Assembly (NCBI GenBank): GCA_035772405.1
Contig: JAYKKM010000204.1
Location: forward strand, 1,083,122 to 1,147,121
Source of the DNA: Chrysogorgia sp. JL179-B06
Taxonomy: Eukaryota > Cnidaria > Anthozoa > Scleralcyonacea > Chrysogorgiidae
Length of the DNA stretch: 64,000 nt
Direction: 5' to 3'
Shown here piece after piece: positions 35,046 to 46,447 of the stretch; the stretch's first letter is position 1, and every line of letters starts with the position of its first letter. The position numbers and the translations under genes were made by a program. A model generated the notes under the pieces. That model was not told the origin of the DNA. It did not search any database and saw nothing but the letters and a program-made list of their open reading frames with translations.

Positions 35046-36270
35046 GATTCACATGGAGAGAGGTTACAATGATGTACTGCTTCTAATGATATATGTACTG
35101 CCTATGCACAGCAGTTACTATATATCTCAGTAATGATTGGGTGTGTTGATATATATACACTTCTATATACAAATGCGAGCTGCATTTAGGCAGACATATA
35201 TCAATGTAACCTTCACTCGCCATCTGAGTCTTGGTAGCTCAATGGTCAGTGTCCGGGACACAGAATAATTTTTCTGAGGATATGAGCTTGCTTGACAATC
35301 ATCCATGTACTGTATCGTTAGCTCTCCCTTGTTCACTACAGCAGTGTATATATTAACACTGACAAGTATACAGTAATGCTTGTTCATTGCTACAAAATTG
35401 TAGGCGAGGCCCAGATCATATAAACACAGCAATAGTATGCATGTTTTTTCACCCTAAACTACTGTATATATTGGCTAATTATCAAGCATATAGTATTTAT
35501 AATTTTAATAAAATAATAAACATACTGTAACATGCAATTCCAAAATTTGTACTACCACTTACTATTCTGCAGTATTATAAAGAACAAATGGTATATATTT
35601 TAAACTGCATGGATTTAATTCCAACTGTCAAAATATTATACATATAATATATGTTTTGAAAATTCAAAACATTATACAACCTTCAAATTTTTCAAAATCT
35701 CTCTGTTAAGTATTTCAAAATGTGTCTATTAGATTTCGGAGCTTGGAGCAAATACACAATACAGTGTACAATTATTTAAATTACATTAAAATTAGCGAGT
35801 CAAGTCAAAAAGTTAAACGATAAAGTGAATGCACTGAACTGAAGAAGGTAATGGCTATTCGTACGGTAGGCGTACGACGCTATAGTCTCTTAGAATTCAA
35901 CGAAATGCGGGTAAATATCACCAAAATCCTAAACCTATAACCCTAATCTTAACCAAATTACTAACCCTAACCAAAAAAAACTATGCAGAAAAGGCAAATT
36001 AATTGCTCAACACAGACCGGTGAGTCGGTGACAATGTACTATTATTAGCCGTTGTTTAAGAATGCTAATGTATTTACCTTTTACTTGTTCCTGTCTTTGA
36101 TTATCTTGTCCTTCAACACCACACTCTCGGCTTGAAATCAGCTGATGTCTATAGTAATGTTTGTTAAAAACAAACATGGCGATGGCGGCTTCTTCCGGAA
36201 AGCGGTTTGTCGCGCTGGCGTAAATTTAAATTTACGCCTAATTTAACGCAAAAATCCCGTTTCAATACCG
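35046..36270. other. no gene seen
   Basis: AT-rich. A telomere-like cluster (taaccctaatc, ctaaccctaacc) lies at about 35935-35970, and a perfect 22-bp palindrome (ggcgtaaattt and its mirror) at 36218-36239. An 89-codon reverse ORF at 35432-35163 has no motif. Confidence 0.4.
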
Positions 36271-36280
36271 TTTCAATTTT

Positions 36281-36721
36281 TGCATTCGCAATCATGTGAC
36301 GGTTGCAATTTAAATATTAATTCAAGAGGTCTACCAATTAGCTTCTGTTGCAGACTATTTACCAGGGCCAAATTTTCCGATGCCGCGCACCTCCAAAAAT
36401 ACAAGGCAAAAGAACCTGGATCACTGAGAAGCCAATTTTCCAATTGCTGCACTAAAGAGGAGGCTATTAGAAACCAGTTGCAAAGAAGGGGACAATTACT
36501 GAATTAATTTCTCCAGGTACAGTGTACAATACATCATTTTCCCCATCTAACATGACTTATAAAAATCATTATGTTGTTTAGCTGTAACTCAAGACAGACT
36601 TCTGGAAAAAGAAAAACGTGCCACTGCAAACAAACCAACGTGCAAGGCCCCTTTCTGCAAGAAATGTAAGAAGCCAATGAAGGGGCACAATAAATACGAT
36701 TGCCATACTGATCAACAGTAA
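36281..36721 (+). pseudogene. cysteine/KGH-motif protein, two exons, frameshifted
   Basis: The first part reads SCDGCNLNINSRGLPISFCC, then LFTRAKFSDAAHLQKYK and SQFSNCCTKEEAIR. A frameshift near 36470 moves to PVAKKGTITELISP, which ends at donor CCAG|GTACAG (36516). Exon 2 (36582, acceptor TTGTTTAG) joins in phase: VTQDRLLEKEKRATANKPTC, then CKKCKKPMKGHNKYDCH and a stop. The C-x2-C..MKGH..xxC box is a small zinc-binding tail seen in cnidarian repeat-borne proteins. The gene is convergent with the P2X7-like gene 260 bp away, and both are broken, suggesting they arrived and decayed as a unit. Confidence 0.5.
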
Positions 36722-36976
36722 TTATACTGTATTAAAAGTTTGTATAGGGAGTAGGGATCTAAAGTATACTCCTTTGTCACATCTTCACATAGGAACACAA
36801 CCAACTTTTCTGACAAAAAGAAACAAAAGTTCAATAAGCTGGTATAATGAAACTACCTGAGAAGTATGAATATAATTCAAAGGTCCTTTGTCAGGAGGTT
36901 ACAGTAACAGCCTGCTCAATTTCTTCATACCTTTCAGTTAGTTCTGTTCACCACAGAAATAGGCTAGCTAAAGCAG

Positions 36977-37955
36977 TTATAATGCAGAATCCTGTGGTTC
37001 TTCAGAAGTCCTTTGCTGTGCAGATTTATATCCAGTGGTGTATTCTGATGAATACCTTTTCCTTATATCGTTGTATATACATGCTGGAAGTGGTCTAGCA
37101 TTATCCCACCCACGCATGCCAAAAATCCATCGACTATCCAACGACAGGCTACTGCACGAAGATATCTAAGTGATAAAACATAAAGTTAGTTTAAGAACAG
37201 TTATAAATTCATTGCATCAAAGATATGCAATTATGGTTTGACCTATTTGTGTAATCAACCATTTACTTCCAATATGCAATTAAGTTTGACATTAGAACAT
37301 TGGAAACTGAACAAAAGGGGGCAAAACAGCACAAAGAATTCAAGATTTGTATAAATTAACTTTGTAAATTTCACTTTTGTTTATATAAAGACTACTTACT
37401 CATTTCGTGCATTTTGAGATCTGCTCGTTGGCGGACGATATTTATTTCCAGATTTATCAGTTAGAAAAGCCCCTGCAGTCTCTAAAACTGTTCTATGTGT
37501 TACAACGCAATAATCCTAACGACTTGTGATACACTCCGCGTCTTTTCCTTCTAAAGTAAACTTCCCAAGGCATTCTACAATTTCTTTGAAGCACCGATAT
37601 TCCCTGGCATCATCCAGGTTGACATCACTACAACATTCACAGGTGCACCTTTAGAAAATAGAAATCCACATGTTTAAATGTTCTTTCACTAGTATAAAAC
37701 AGTAATATATATTAAATGTTAGATATCTTCGATAAATATACGTACCATGAAGTAACAGCTACGGTTTTATTGAGTCTCCGCCTCTAGAGCTTCTCGCAAA
37801 ATACCATCTTTGTCGGCCTCCTCTTCTTCATAGTCGCTGTCTGCGACTGGCTCGAATCGATACGGTTGGACAAAAGACGACTGTTCAACAACGCCTTGAT
37901 TATCCGACCACTCTTCTGACTCTGTTTGGGAGCTAAAGCTTTCGTTATCCGACAT
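36977..37955 (-). pseudogene. P2X7-like cysteine-domain protein, second copy, broken
   Basis: Exon 1 (37955 to about 37745) starts MSDNESFSSQTESEEWSDNQ, then FVQPYRFEP and an acidic run, shifts frame near 37775, and continues RLNKTVAVTSW to the donor CATG|GTACGT. Exon 2 (acceptor TCTAAAG) completes the Trp and reads CTCECCSDVNLDDAREYRCF, then DAECITSR, a TAG stop near 37535, then VVTHRTVLETAGAF and YRPPTSRSQNA. It ends GA|GTAAGT. Exon 3 joins in phase (acceptor ATCACTTAG) as EYLRAVACRWIVDGF, shifts frame near 37120, and ends RPLPACIYNDIRK then TGYKSAQ. The order W-C-x-C..CC, C-I/V-T, Y-R, W, R-P-(L/I)-P-(A/S)-C, T-G-(Y/F) is the P2X7 C-terminal domain. ETS-like CCGGAAGT and tacgtca lie upstream. 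Confidence 0.7.
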
Positions 37956-38266
37956 TTCTATCTTTTAAACGCTGAATATAAAAGTTAACCTTTCTATATA
38001 AAATACAGAGAGCGAGAGATATTTTGTTCGAGATGTCACATGTCACACTGCATACGTCACGAAGCCGGAAGTGGATAGGCTTTTTAGGTACCAGTCTTTC
38101 GACAAGTAAGCATTAAAATGGCTGATTTAATCGCACGTTTTACCTTGGTTTAAATAAATTTAACAATGGTTTTTATTAACAAAAATATTTTTTAACAACT
38201 CAAGGAAGATAGTTTTACTTGAATATCGCAATTGTAAACTTATTTATTTGACACTTCATGTACACT

Positions 38267-39467
38267 TTAAAGTAAACCATAAATCAATATGATGTTGCTA
38301 TATTGGTATGTAAGTTTAAAAACCATGTTTTGAAAATGGCTATAGTTGAAAATCAAGGTATATTAAATACTACGAATTGTACACGTTATTAGCATTTATG
38401 CAACTAACCTTTGTCCGGATCTTTAATAGTTTCTTGGGGCATTTTTTCCTTTGGATGTGGGAACCCATCGGCTGCCCAGAAGGCACAGAGACTCTCACAG
38501 CCTTGCACCCTATACCAGCTGATCTTATGAAATTTCGCAGCGTATTCTCAAGGCCTTTGTCGTCCTTATTGCCCAAGTTCTCTGACACCTTGAAGCCAAA
38601 CACTTCTCCGCACCCACATGATCGTGCATAAAATTTAGGCGTGAAGAAAGGGAGAGCCTAAAATATTCAAAATTTCAATGGTAGTTTTGCATAATTAGTT
38701 TAACTGTGTTTGTAATGTATTGAAACATTTACTCGAGCATAGTGATAAACGAACTGCAATAATTGTAATCAACTCTCGCCCTGCCGATTACGGACACCCC
38801 AATTTTGCTGCTTGTGAACTATATAAACCGAAGATTTCAATTTGCCCACCAAAATGAACGTTGCAACGTCATGTGCAATTGGCTCAATAACGGGAGTAAT
38901 GAACAAACTCGTACCTGGGGCGGAGATAAGACCCTGGATAGGAAGTTGTGTAATAAGTTAATTATTGTAAATATAATTAGTTCAATACTATAATCTATTA
39001 CAACCTTTTGGGGGTTTTGGACGGCAAAGTTAAGCATGTCGAGTAAAATCGCCATCATTCCATGGACTTTGCTTTGAGCAAGTTCAACTAGAACGTTGGA
39101 TGGTTTCTCGATCATTAACATTATTGCCCTGTGACGAGGAACAACTTTATCACTGAAGAAGTTCAGTACCAGAGGAAATAATCGTTCATTTAACCCAATC
39201 TTATCAAGAATCTATATATAAACAACAATATAAAAATATATAAACATTTTTTGTGTTTTCATACAGATTTACAAAAAGTGCATATTATAATGTTTCATCA
39301 TGTTTGGCCGATTTAACGATATGTAAATTGTTTTCTTAACATCTTTGTGGATTCTCGACTAGTGCTTTTTTCTCGACTATTTTTGGCCAAAATGGCGCGC
39401 CGTACTTTGTTTTGGTTGTGTAATAGATATAATAATTCAAATATTTGTTGTCGAATTTTAATGTAAA
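38267..39467. repeat. segmental duplication, copy 1 (1.2 kb)
   Basis: From ttaaagtaaaccataaatca to gaattttaatgta it matches 41125-42330 almost base for base in the same orientation, covering both exons and the intron of the duplicated module. Confidence 0.9.
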
Positions 39468-42400
39468 TTAAAATATTAGATACTGTACCATCAACATTCT
39501 CCTGCTCATTAAGCTGCTTTTTGGTTACTTCGACTTGTTGTTTATCTACCTTTATGGGTTGTTCTACATCTTTGCTAAGATCAGTTGGCGGTTTGGTAGC
39601 TAAAAATTCAATCAAAACATTAATTAACTAGAAGGCACTCAGAGATTGCATACCTCCGTCAGCGAAAGTCAAGTATTCAAGCATAAATTAAACATGAATT
39701 AATTACGCATTCAGTTCGTTTCAGCCCGGGAAAGCAAAACAAGACAAACTTTTGAAAATATCTCATCCAATTTTCAGCCAAATTCAACAATTTGGTCGAT
39801 TTGTCTGTGGCTTACGGCCATTAGTTCCACAAAATTTCGTATTAAAATGTTCGATAGTTTTAGCGTTATCCTGTTGACAGGCAAACAAACACACACATAC
39901 ACAAACAAACCTAGGTGTAAACATATAACCTGATGGAGGTTAAAAGTATAACCTCCTTGCGGGAGTTAAAAAGTATTCGTACAATGAATGCTTTGTTGCA
40001 TTTGATTTAACGTTTGTTCTTTAACACATTATTCATAATAACAATAGAACTGACATGTCTTTGTTTTTTATTATATATTGTGCTTTTCTGTGTGTATTAG
40101 TTTGACTACTAATAATTAATAATGATATGCATGATAAACGTAAACGCAATGAAGCAGACATTTTTATTATCATTATTATTATAAATTCCTCTTTCAATTT
40201 TCATCCGAATTCAACCAAATCTTGTACAATAAACACATTCACATCCTGTACTTTTTGAGATATCTTGATGACAAAAAGTTAAGTATTCAAGCATAAAAAT
40301 TATGCATGCATTATGCATTTAGTTCTTTTACACAGCCCGGAAGACAAACTATTGTAAATTTCTCACCCAATTTTCATCGAAATTGAACAAAAATTTGATC
40401 GATTTGTCCTTCCCTACGGTCATTAGCTCCACAAATTTTCGTATTAAACTGTTTAATAGTTGTTGAGTTTATCATGCTGACAGACAAACACACAAACAAA
40501 CCGAGGTGAAAACATAACCTCCTGGTGTAAAGTCTGTTTGTCTAAGAACCGCTGACACAGTGGTATAGAATTACAATAAAATTAAAATATTAGATACTGT
40601 ACCATCAACATTCTCCTGCTCATTAAGCTGCTCTTTGGTGCACTTACCTGACAGTTGACTCATGACAACACTTCGACTTGTTGTTTATCTGTTTGGTAGC
40701 TGAAAATTCAAACAAAACATTAGTAAACGGGATCGGCGTCGCACGTCGAAGTGTACTTGTTTGTCTAAGAACCTGTCACAGTGATTCGAAGGTTCATTAC
40801 AGCCGTATGCGCGAAAAGGTGAAATAAAACAATATATAGTTATTTCTGAGTTGCTTTCTGTATTATAAATGTCGTTTTCTAACGTATTTAATTTTGAGAA
40901 GATGCACTAAACACCACTAAACATTTAGAGTTTGAAACCGACTGAAGAAACTAGCTTGTCAGCAAAGACTTTTATGTGGACAACAAGTTTTGCAGTTATT
41001 ACATATTCTTCTTTTACACAAGTAAAATACATTTCTGCTTAGGATCTTTCATCTCGGCAAAAACTGAAATGAATGTGATTAACATTAATAAAACGTTAAC
41101 TACTTAACAAAAGTTCATATATTCCTTAAAGTAAAACCATAAATCAATATGATGTTGCTATATTGGTATGTAAGTTTAAAAACCATGTTTTGCAAATGGC
41201 TATAGTTGAAAATCAAGGTATATTAAATACTACGAATTGTACACGTTATTAGCATTTATGCAACTAACCTTTGTCCGGATCTTTAATAGTTTCTTGGGGC
41301 ATTTTTTTCCTTTGGATGTGGGAAACCATCGGCTGCCCAGAAGGCACAGAGATTCTCACAGCGTTGCACCCTATACCAGCTGATCTTATGAAATTTCGCA
41401 GCGAATTCTCAAGGCCTTTGTCGTCGTTATTGCCAAAGTTCTCTAACGCATCTGGCACCTTGAAGCCAAACACTTCTCCGCACCCACATGATCGTGCATA
41501 AAATTTAGGCGCGAAGAAAGGGAGAGCCTAAAATATTCAAAATTTCAATGGTAGTTTTGCATAATTAGTTTAACTGTGTTTGTAATGTATTGAAACATTA
41601 CTTGAGCATAGTGATAAACGAACTGCAACAATTGCAATCAACTCTCGTCCTGCGGATTACGGACACCCCAATTTTGCTGCTTGTGAACTAAATGAACCGA
41701 AGATTTCAATTTGCCCACCAAAATGAACGTTGTGACGTGATGTGCAATTCTCAATAACGGGAGTAATGAACAACCTCGTACTGGGGGCGGAGATAAGACC
41801 CTGGATAGGAAGTTATAAGTTAATTATTGTAAATATAATTAGTTCAATACTATAATCTATTACAACCTTTTTGTGGTTTTGGATGGCGAAGTTAAGCATG
41901 TCGAGTAAAATCGTCATCATTCCATGGACTTTGCTTTCAGCAAGTTCAACTAGAACAGTGGATCGTTTCTTGGCCATTAACATTATTGCCCTGTGATGAG
42001 GAACAACTTTATCACTGAAGAAGTTCAGTACCAAAGGAAATAATCGTTCATTTAACCCAATCTTATCAAGAATCTATATATAAACAACAATATAAAAATA
42101 TATAAACATTTTTTGTGTTTTCATACAGATTTACAAAAAGTGCATATTATAATGGTTTCATCATGTTTGGCCGATTTAACGACATGTAAATTGTTTTCGA
42201 CACATCTTTGCGGATTCTCGACTAGTGCTTTTTTCTCGACTAATTTTGGCCAAAAGGCGCGCCGTACTTTGTTTTGGTTTGTGTAATAGATATAATAATT
42301 CAAATATTTGTTGTCGAATTTTAATGTATAATTACCGACTTATCAAGCATAGTAATTTAGTCATAATATTGTTTTCACGAGCAATTGCGTTTGTATAAAT

Positions 42401-42819
42401 ACGTGGTCGATTACCGTTTTAGATTAAGCGAATATAGTCACGCGGATGACTTTTCTATTGTACAAATTAAATGGTTTTCTACTTGGTTGCACATGAGTGT
42501 TCTTAAAACAATAGGAAAAAGTCGTTCGAGCGACTATATTCGCTTAATCAAAATCCAGCTTAATGAAGTGTGGTGCAGCTGAACACGCGTCTGCAGATTG
42601 AAATACCTTTCCTGTTGAGTATAAAAGGAGTGCGTACTTGAACTGGGACTGCACATCCATATTTTTGCCTTTTACTCTGGATGTGATTAATTTGAACATT
42701 GGGTCTCTGTACATTACATCAAACTCTGACGCAAGCTCTAAAAAAACACTGGCGCTCTTCAACAAATCACTCGTAATTTGCTTTAGTTGCTCGTCGAGCA
42801 TAATGCAATTGTCCAGGGT
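38409..42819 (-). CDS. unrecognised multi-exon gene with an internally duplicated module
   Basis: Exons with correct borders, in order: 42819-42607 (phase 0 to 0; EQLKQITSDLLKSASVFLEL, FKYALLLYSTGK), 42073-41867 (207 nt, 0 to 0; LNERLFPLVLNFFSDKVVPH, SKVHGMM), 41527-41269 (0 to 1; LPFFAPKFYARSCGCGEVFG, SAGIGCNAVRISVPSGQP, KDPDK), then 39599-39489 (1 to 1; TKPPTDLSKDVEQ, QLNEQENVD), a second copy of the helical exon 39211-39005 and a second copy of the Cys exon 38657-38409. The first four join in phase. The second Cys exon has lost 9 nt plus one A in a run, shifting its frame, so the left copy is likely decayed. The product looks helical, then Gly/Cys-rich. I do not recognise it; a host gene is likely because the exons are clean and not transposon-like. 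Confidence 0.5.
39716..39925. repeat. SINE/LINE-tail-like repeat, copy 1
   Basis: Contains cagcccggga, attttcagccaaattcaaca, gtattaaaatgttc, gttgacaggcaaacaaacac and ataacct..tggaggtt. Shared with 40318-40530. The acagacaaacaaac..ataacctcc ending is typical of a repeat found across marine invertebrates. Confidence 0.6.
40318..40530. repeat. SINE/LINE-tail-like repeat, copy 2
   Basis: Same structure as the copy at 39716, about 75 percent alike by eye: cagcccgga, ccaattttcatcgaaattga, gctgacagacaaacacac, aacataacctcctgg. Confidence 0.6.
41125..42330. repeat. segmental duplication, copy 2 (1.2 kb)
   Basis: Direct copy of 38267-39467, about 2.85 kb away. This copy keeps the reading frame of the Cys exon. 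Confidence 0.9.
42419..42553. mobile_element. small MITE, about 135 bp
   Basis: gattaagcgaatatagtc at the left and gactatattcgcttaatc at the right are exact inverted ends. The similarity continues to acttttctattgt/acaataggaaaaagt. It lies between the first and second exons of the duplicated-module gene. Confidence 0.8.
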
Positions 42820-43023
42820 CTATTTCGGTAAATGGAATTACTGCCATTCGCGAGAACACTCTATTTAAAACAAACGAAACACGATTCATTGACAATGATA
42901 AAAAGTCTCTGGACTCCGACTTATAATTTCATCAGTAAAAACTTCATTCTCCTTCCTGATTGGTCAAAATACTCCAGTTGTGAATATCTACCACTAAATA
43001 ACCTGATCAATCACCTGCATAAA

Positions 43024-43105
43024 ACATTAGGTACGATTAGTAACTAATCTTACCTAATGTTTATGCATTAGGTACGATTAGTAACTAATCATACCTAATG
43101 TTTAT
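43024..43105. repeat. tandem pair of palindromes
   Basis: Two head-to-tail 41-bp units, each itself a palindrome: cattaggtacgattagt, then actaatc(t/a)tacctaatg. Confidence 0.9.
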
Positions 43106-43599
43106 GTGAAAACCTGTTTTATCACTCTAAAACATTTCAATAGAATAACTAACGAAGACATGAAGTGAACCATTACTTCATTGTCGAATTCCCAATACCA
43201 TTAATAGCAACTCACAAAGTTTTATTCCATTTCAACTTGTTGAATTTCCTATTGTCTCGGTAGCCATAATATTACAAAGTGATAGCATGGCATTACGGTG
43301 CCCGGGACATTTAATCACTAATCAACCTCCTTATTAATGTAGTATTAGTTATTCAACACTGTCTAAAACCCAATATAGTATAAAATGGCATGAAAAGAGA
43401 TGCAGTGAAGTGTGCGACATAATCTCCAGCATAAGTTCTGTTTTTTAAGATTATTTCCCATGCAGGAGAGGGAAAATGCACAGACGACAAACATTTTCAG
43501 AATCTAAGAAATAACTTTAATTGTTTAAACGTTTCAACCACTGAAATTTGGCTTTTTTTAATTGTATTTTTTTTAGAAAAAAAGTCAAGACGGAAATGG
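43106..43599. other. no gene seen
   Basis: AT-rich; nothing recognisable. Confidence 0.4.
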
Positions 43600-44480
43600 T
43601 GACAACCCATTTCAAATTGAAAAGTTGGACAGCCTTTCACCTGATAAATGGGATGAAATCATTCAACTTTTGCAAGAATGGAATAAAATACACTCTTCTT
43701 TACCTCTGCAAGTATTTTCTCACTAATAGCTTGGCCACAACACTCAATTATTCTATTTTGTGTGGTTTTAGAGATACAAGAAGCATTTTTTGTTACAATG
43801 GCTGAGATGGGACTGTAGGGTAACATCCCCAGCACGGACACGATAATTTAGAAGTTCAATAAAATGTCCCACACCACCCTCAGAATATTGCCCAGGCTCT
43901 GGGAATCATCTCTATGGCCTCTCAGGGAAACCCTAATCGACCACAGAGAATAATTGTATCAACGATGGGGACCAGTTTTTTTTCTGTTCTCAGAAATTGT
44001 TTCTCTTAGATTTGTGTCAATCATGACATCAATAGGGTGTATTTTTCCAGATATACTATCTAAAAAAGCTGAAAAAATTGCAGTTGTGTCACCATGAAGA
44101 CCAGACACCTTACTCTCATGTCTGGTAAAACGAGATTTAGCATCAGGCCAATAATTCACAGGTTCACAAAAAAGTTTCCTACTCTTTGAAAAAATAATTT
44201 TCCAGGGAATCTATCTCCAAACAAAACACAAGGAAGACAAAACCCACCATCTAAACTGGTGAATAACAAAGCCATAAATGACGTTTAAGCCAGTTACTAC
44301 AGAAACGAGTATAATTCACTGTGAACAAAAACATTTTTGATGAGATTCTCAATTTCAGAGTTCTTCATACCTTTTACTTTTTCTCTGAAGAAAGCAACAT
44401 CAAACTCATTTCTCTGATCAAAAGTTGCATGGATAGGTTTCAGAAGAAACAGGAGTACTGACTATAGTACTTGGTAATTG
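43600..44480 (-). pseudogene. TTF-type finger plus DUF4371 (hAT-like) transposase
   Basis: Read from the right: SNWLKRHLWLCYSPV, then after a frameshift LDGGFCLPCVLFGDRFPGK (TTF-type zinc finger), then CEPVNYWPDAKSRFTRHESK, IDTNLRETISENRKK, a stop, then VSLRGHRDDSQSLGN and NASCISKTTQNRIIECCGQA followed by SEKILAEVKKSVFYSILA. This is the ZMYM1/TTF-DUF4371 arrangement of hAT-like transposases. It ends before the catalytic ADETTD region is complete, and at least four frame breaks are present. Confidence 0.7.
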
Positions 44481-44651
44481 AGAGGTCAAATCATTGGCAG
44501 AGGAAATAGCAGTTTGCAAAGATGAAGGAACTATCTTGCATGGAGCAGATGAAACAAATGTAAGAGATGATGGAGTAACTAACTCAGGGGTAACGATGAC
44601 GATGCTAGTTAAAGAAGAAATATTTCGTAAATTCGTCAGCTGAAACAGAAA

Positions 44652-45789
44652 TCAGATACAATGCCTGACAGTAAAGGAAGGTTTTGGAAGAATTTCTTTT
44701 GCTTCAGTGGTTATTTTAGTAGCGGAAGGCAAGAACGATAATTTGGATTGAATATTACAATATTTTTTACTAGATTTTGGCAAGGAAGAACACACCGACT
44801 TCCTTTTCTTTGCAACAACACCAGAGACTAATGGCACATAATGATTGTGTTTAAATACAGTAGAAGAAGGAAGTAATCCTTCATAGCAAAATAGTATACA
44901 TAGATCATCTCCAGGAGAGAGTTTTCACAGGAGGACGAGGCTCGATTATTTGGTTAAATAACAAACTCCATCTGATATGTGAATCAGAATCATGGTAGTA
45001 TGAGACAATCTTTTTATGAGTAACTGTTGACAAAGCAAGTAAACAAAAATCCACACCATTTCTTATCTGCACAGTTAAAAATAGCTTCTGCCCTAACTAA
45101 ATTCATCCAAGGACAAGTTAGTATCAATAGCTTCAAAGGATACTGCCATAGAAACCATACCTGAAAGTGTCTGGAAATGGTCCCTTATGGGCATCAAAAG
45201 TAGATACAAAACAAGGATGTTTTCTATAATACCCAGCATGTATAAATAGCTCAATCGATGTCATCACTCTCAGATCATCAACCAAAGAGTTGTCACCAAT
45301 CATCAACAACGAAACTAAACTGTACAGACAGTTTCCAGTTGCTTCAGATCTAGAAAAGATAATATAATTAATATTATTTGTTAATAATACATTGCTAGTG
45401 CTCGGCTTTACACCATCAGGTCGTGTATAGGACGGCAAGGTCCACAGTTTTTGTATACATCTCAGAATATTATTGTGATACCTAAATCAGTAAATGGCAA
45501 AAAAACTACTCTAGGCAATCTCTTATTAAAGCTTGAATCAATTCGAGTTTAAATACTGCAGATTAATCGAATAGTCCGTTCGGAAGCTTGTCGTCGTTAT
45601 GTAAATGAGGATATATTTGTATATATTAATATATGTAAATCAATAAATGAAGTTCAAGGGTTGATTTGGCACACAAGTGGCAAGTAAAGAACGTGATAAC
45701 GCTTTAGATAGACTATAAAACATATTAACTTACCTAAGAGCAATAACAGGGCTTCCTTTTACTTTGTCAGGTACAAAAGATTTCAGCAT
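44652..45789 (-). pseudogene. OTU-like (vertnin-like) protein, frameshifted
   Basis: Exon 1 (45789-45734, ATG) encodes MLKSFVPDKVKGSPVIAL and ends AG|GTAAGT. Exon 2 (from 45349) joins in phase and reads RSEATGNCLYSLVSLLMIGD, then LRVMTSIELFIHAGYYRKHP, and ends at TTCAG|GTATGG. GNCLY followed by LR..T.IEL is the OTU-like signature found in vertnin-like repeat-borne proteins. Exon 3 (acceptor tttagttag) starts AEAIFNCADKKWCGF, then shifts frame to IEPRPPVKTLS and ends LPSSTVFKHNHYVPLV, KKRKSV and IQSKLSFL. The shifts near 45050 and 44920 make it a pseudogene. It lies directly upstream of the TTF/DUF4371 unit on the same strand, so both could be parts of one composite element. Confidence 0.55.
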
Positions 45790-45923
45790 TTATATTCCTG
45801 TTGATCAGTCCCATTCGAAACTCGCTCTAAAATGTCAACGGTTGGAACACGATGCACTTGAACGAAAGTTTCGTAGACATTTCATCGTAAAGAACGTGTA
45901 AACATTCAAAGCTTTGCTGTTAA

Positions 45924-46319
45924 GGTGGCTCCCTAGATTTGTGAGATGGACAACGTTTTCTGGAGTCGAAAAAAAAGTTTCCCTCATTTTGCAAGTCGTA
46001 TGCTTGATCTTTATGATCACCGTACGAGCGAATCGCATCGTGAGCTGTGGCGCAAATATCCTCACGTATTTGCAGTTTTTGGGGCCATATACAACTCGGA
46101 CTGCAAAAATAAAAGAAGAAAAGCCTTCTCCGACACGCAAAGCTAGCAGGGACGTGATACCCCAAACAGGTCACCTTTTTAACGAACGGGATTTGAACAG
46201 GCGTTTCGCGAACATGAAACATAAAGTTAAAAATCTTGGCCCCCCTGAAGACAGGTTTGAAAACTTGGTCAGCCAAAAGAAAACTCGTTTTCGACGAACC
46301 TAACGGGAGTGAACCACCT
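45924..46319. mobile_element. MITE with ggtggctccc ends, possible TTAA target
   Basis: Left ttaa|ggtggctccc and right ggagtgaaccacct|ttaa are imperfect inverted ends with TTAA on both sides (45920-45923, 46320-46323). A TTAA target is piggyBac-like, but the terminal bases are not those of classic piggyBac. The ORFs on both strands across it (up to 137 codons) overlap each other and have no motif. Confidence 0.5.
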
Positions 46320-46447
46320 TTAAAATACGACACAAGAAGTGAAATGGTAAAATACGTGCAATGTTTATTGCTGTTGTTTTTATTTTTGTCATATACAATA
46401 TAATGTGAAGCAGAAATAAATATTCACATACAGTATGTTATTCATAG

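Noticed and set aside
45914..46333. 129- and 137-codon ORFs on opposite strands
   Set aside because: Both cover the same MITE, overlap each other, and have no protein motif.
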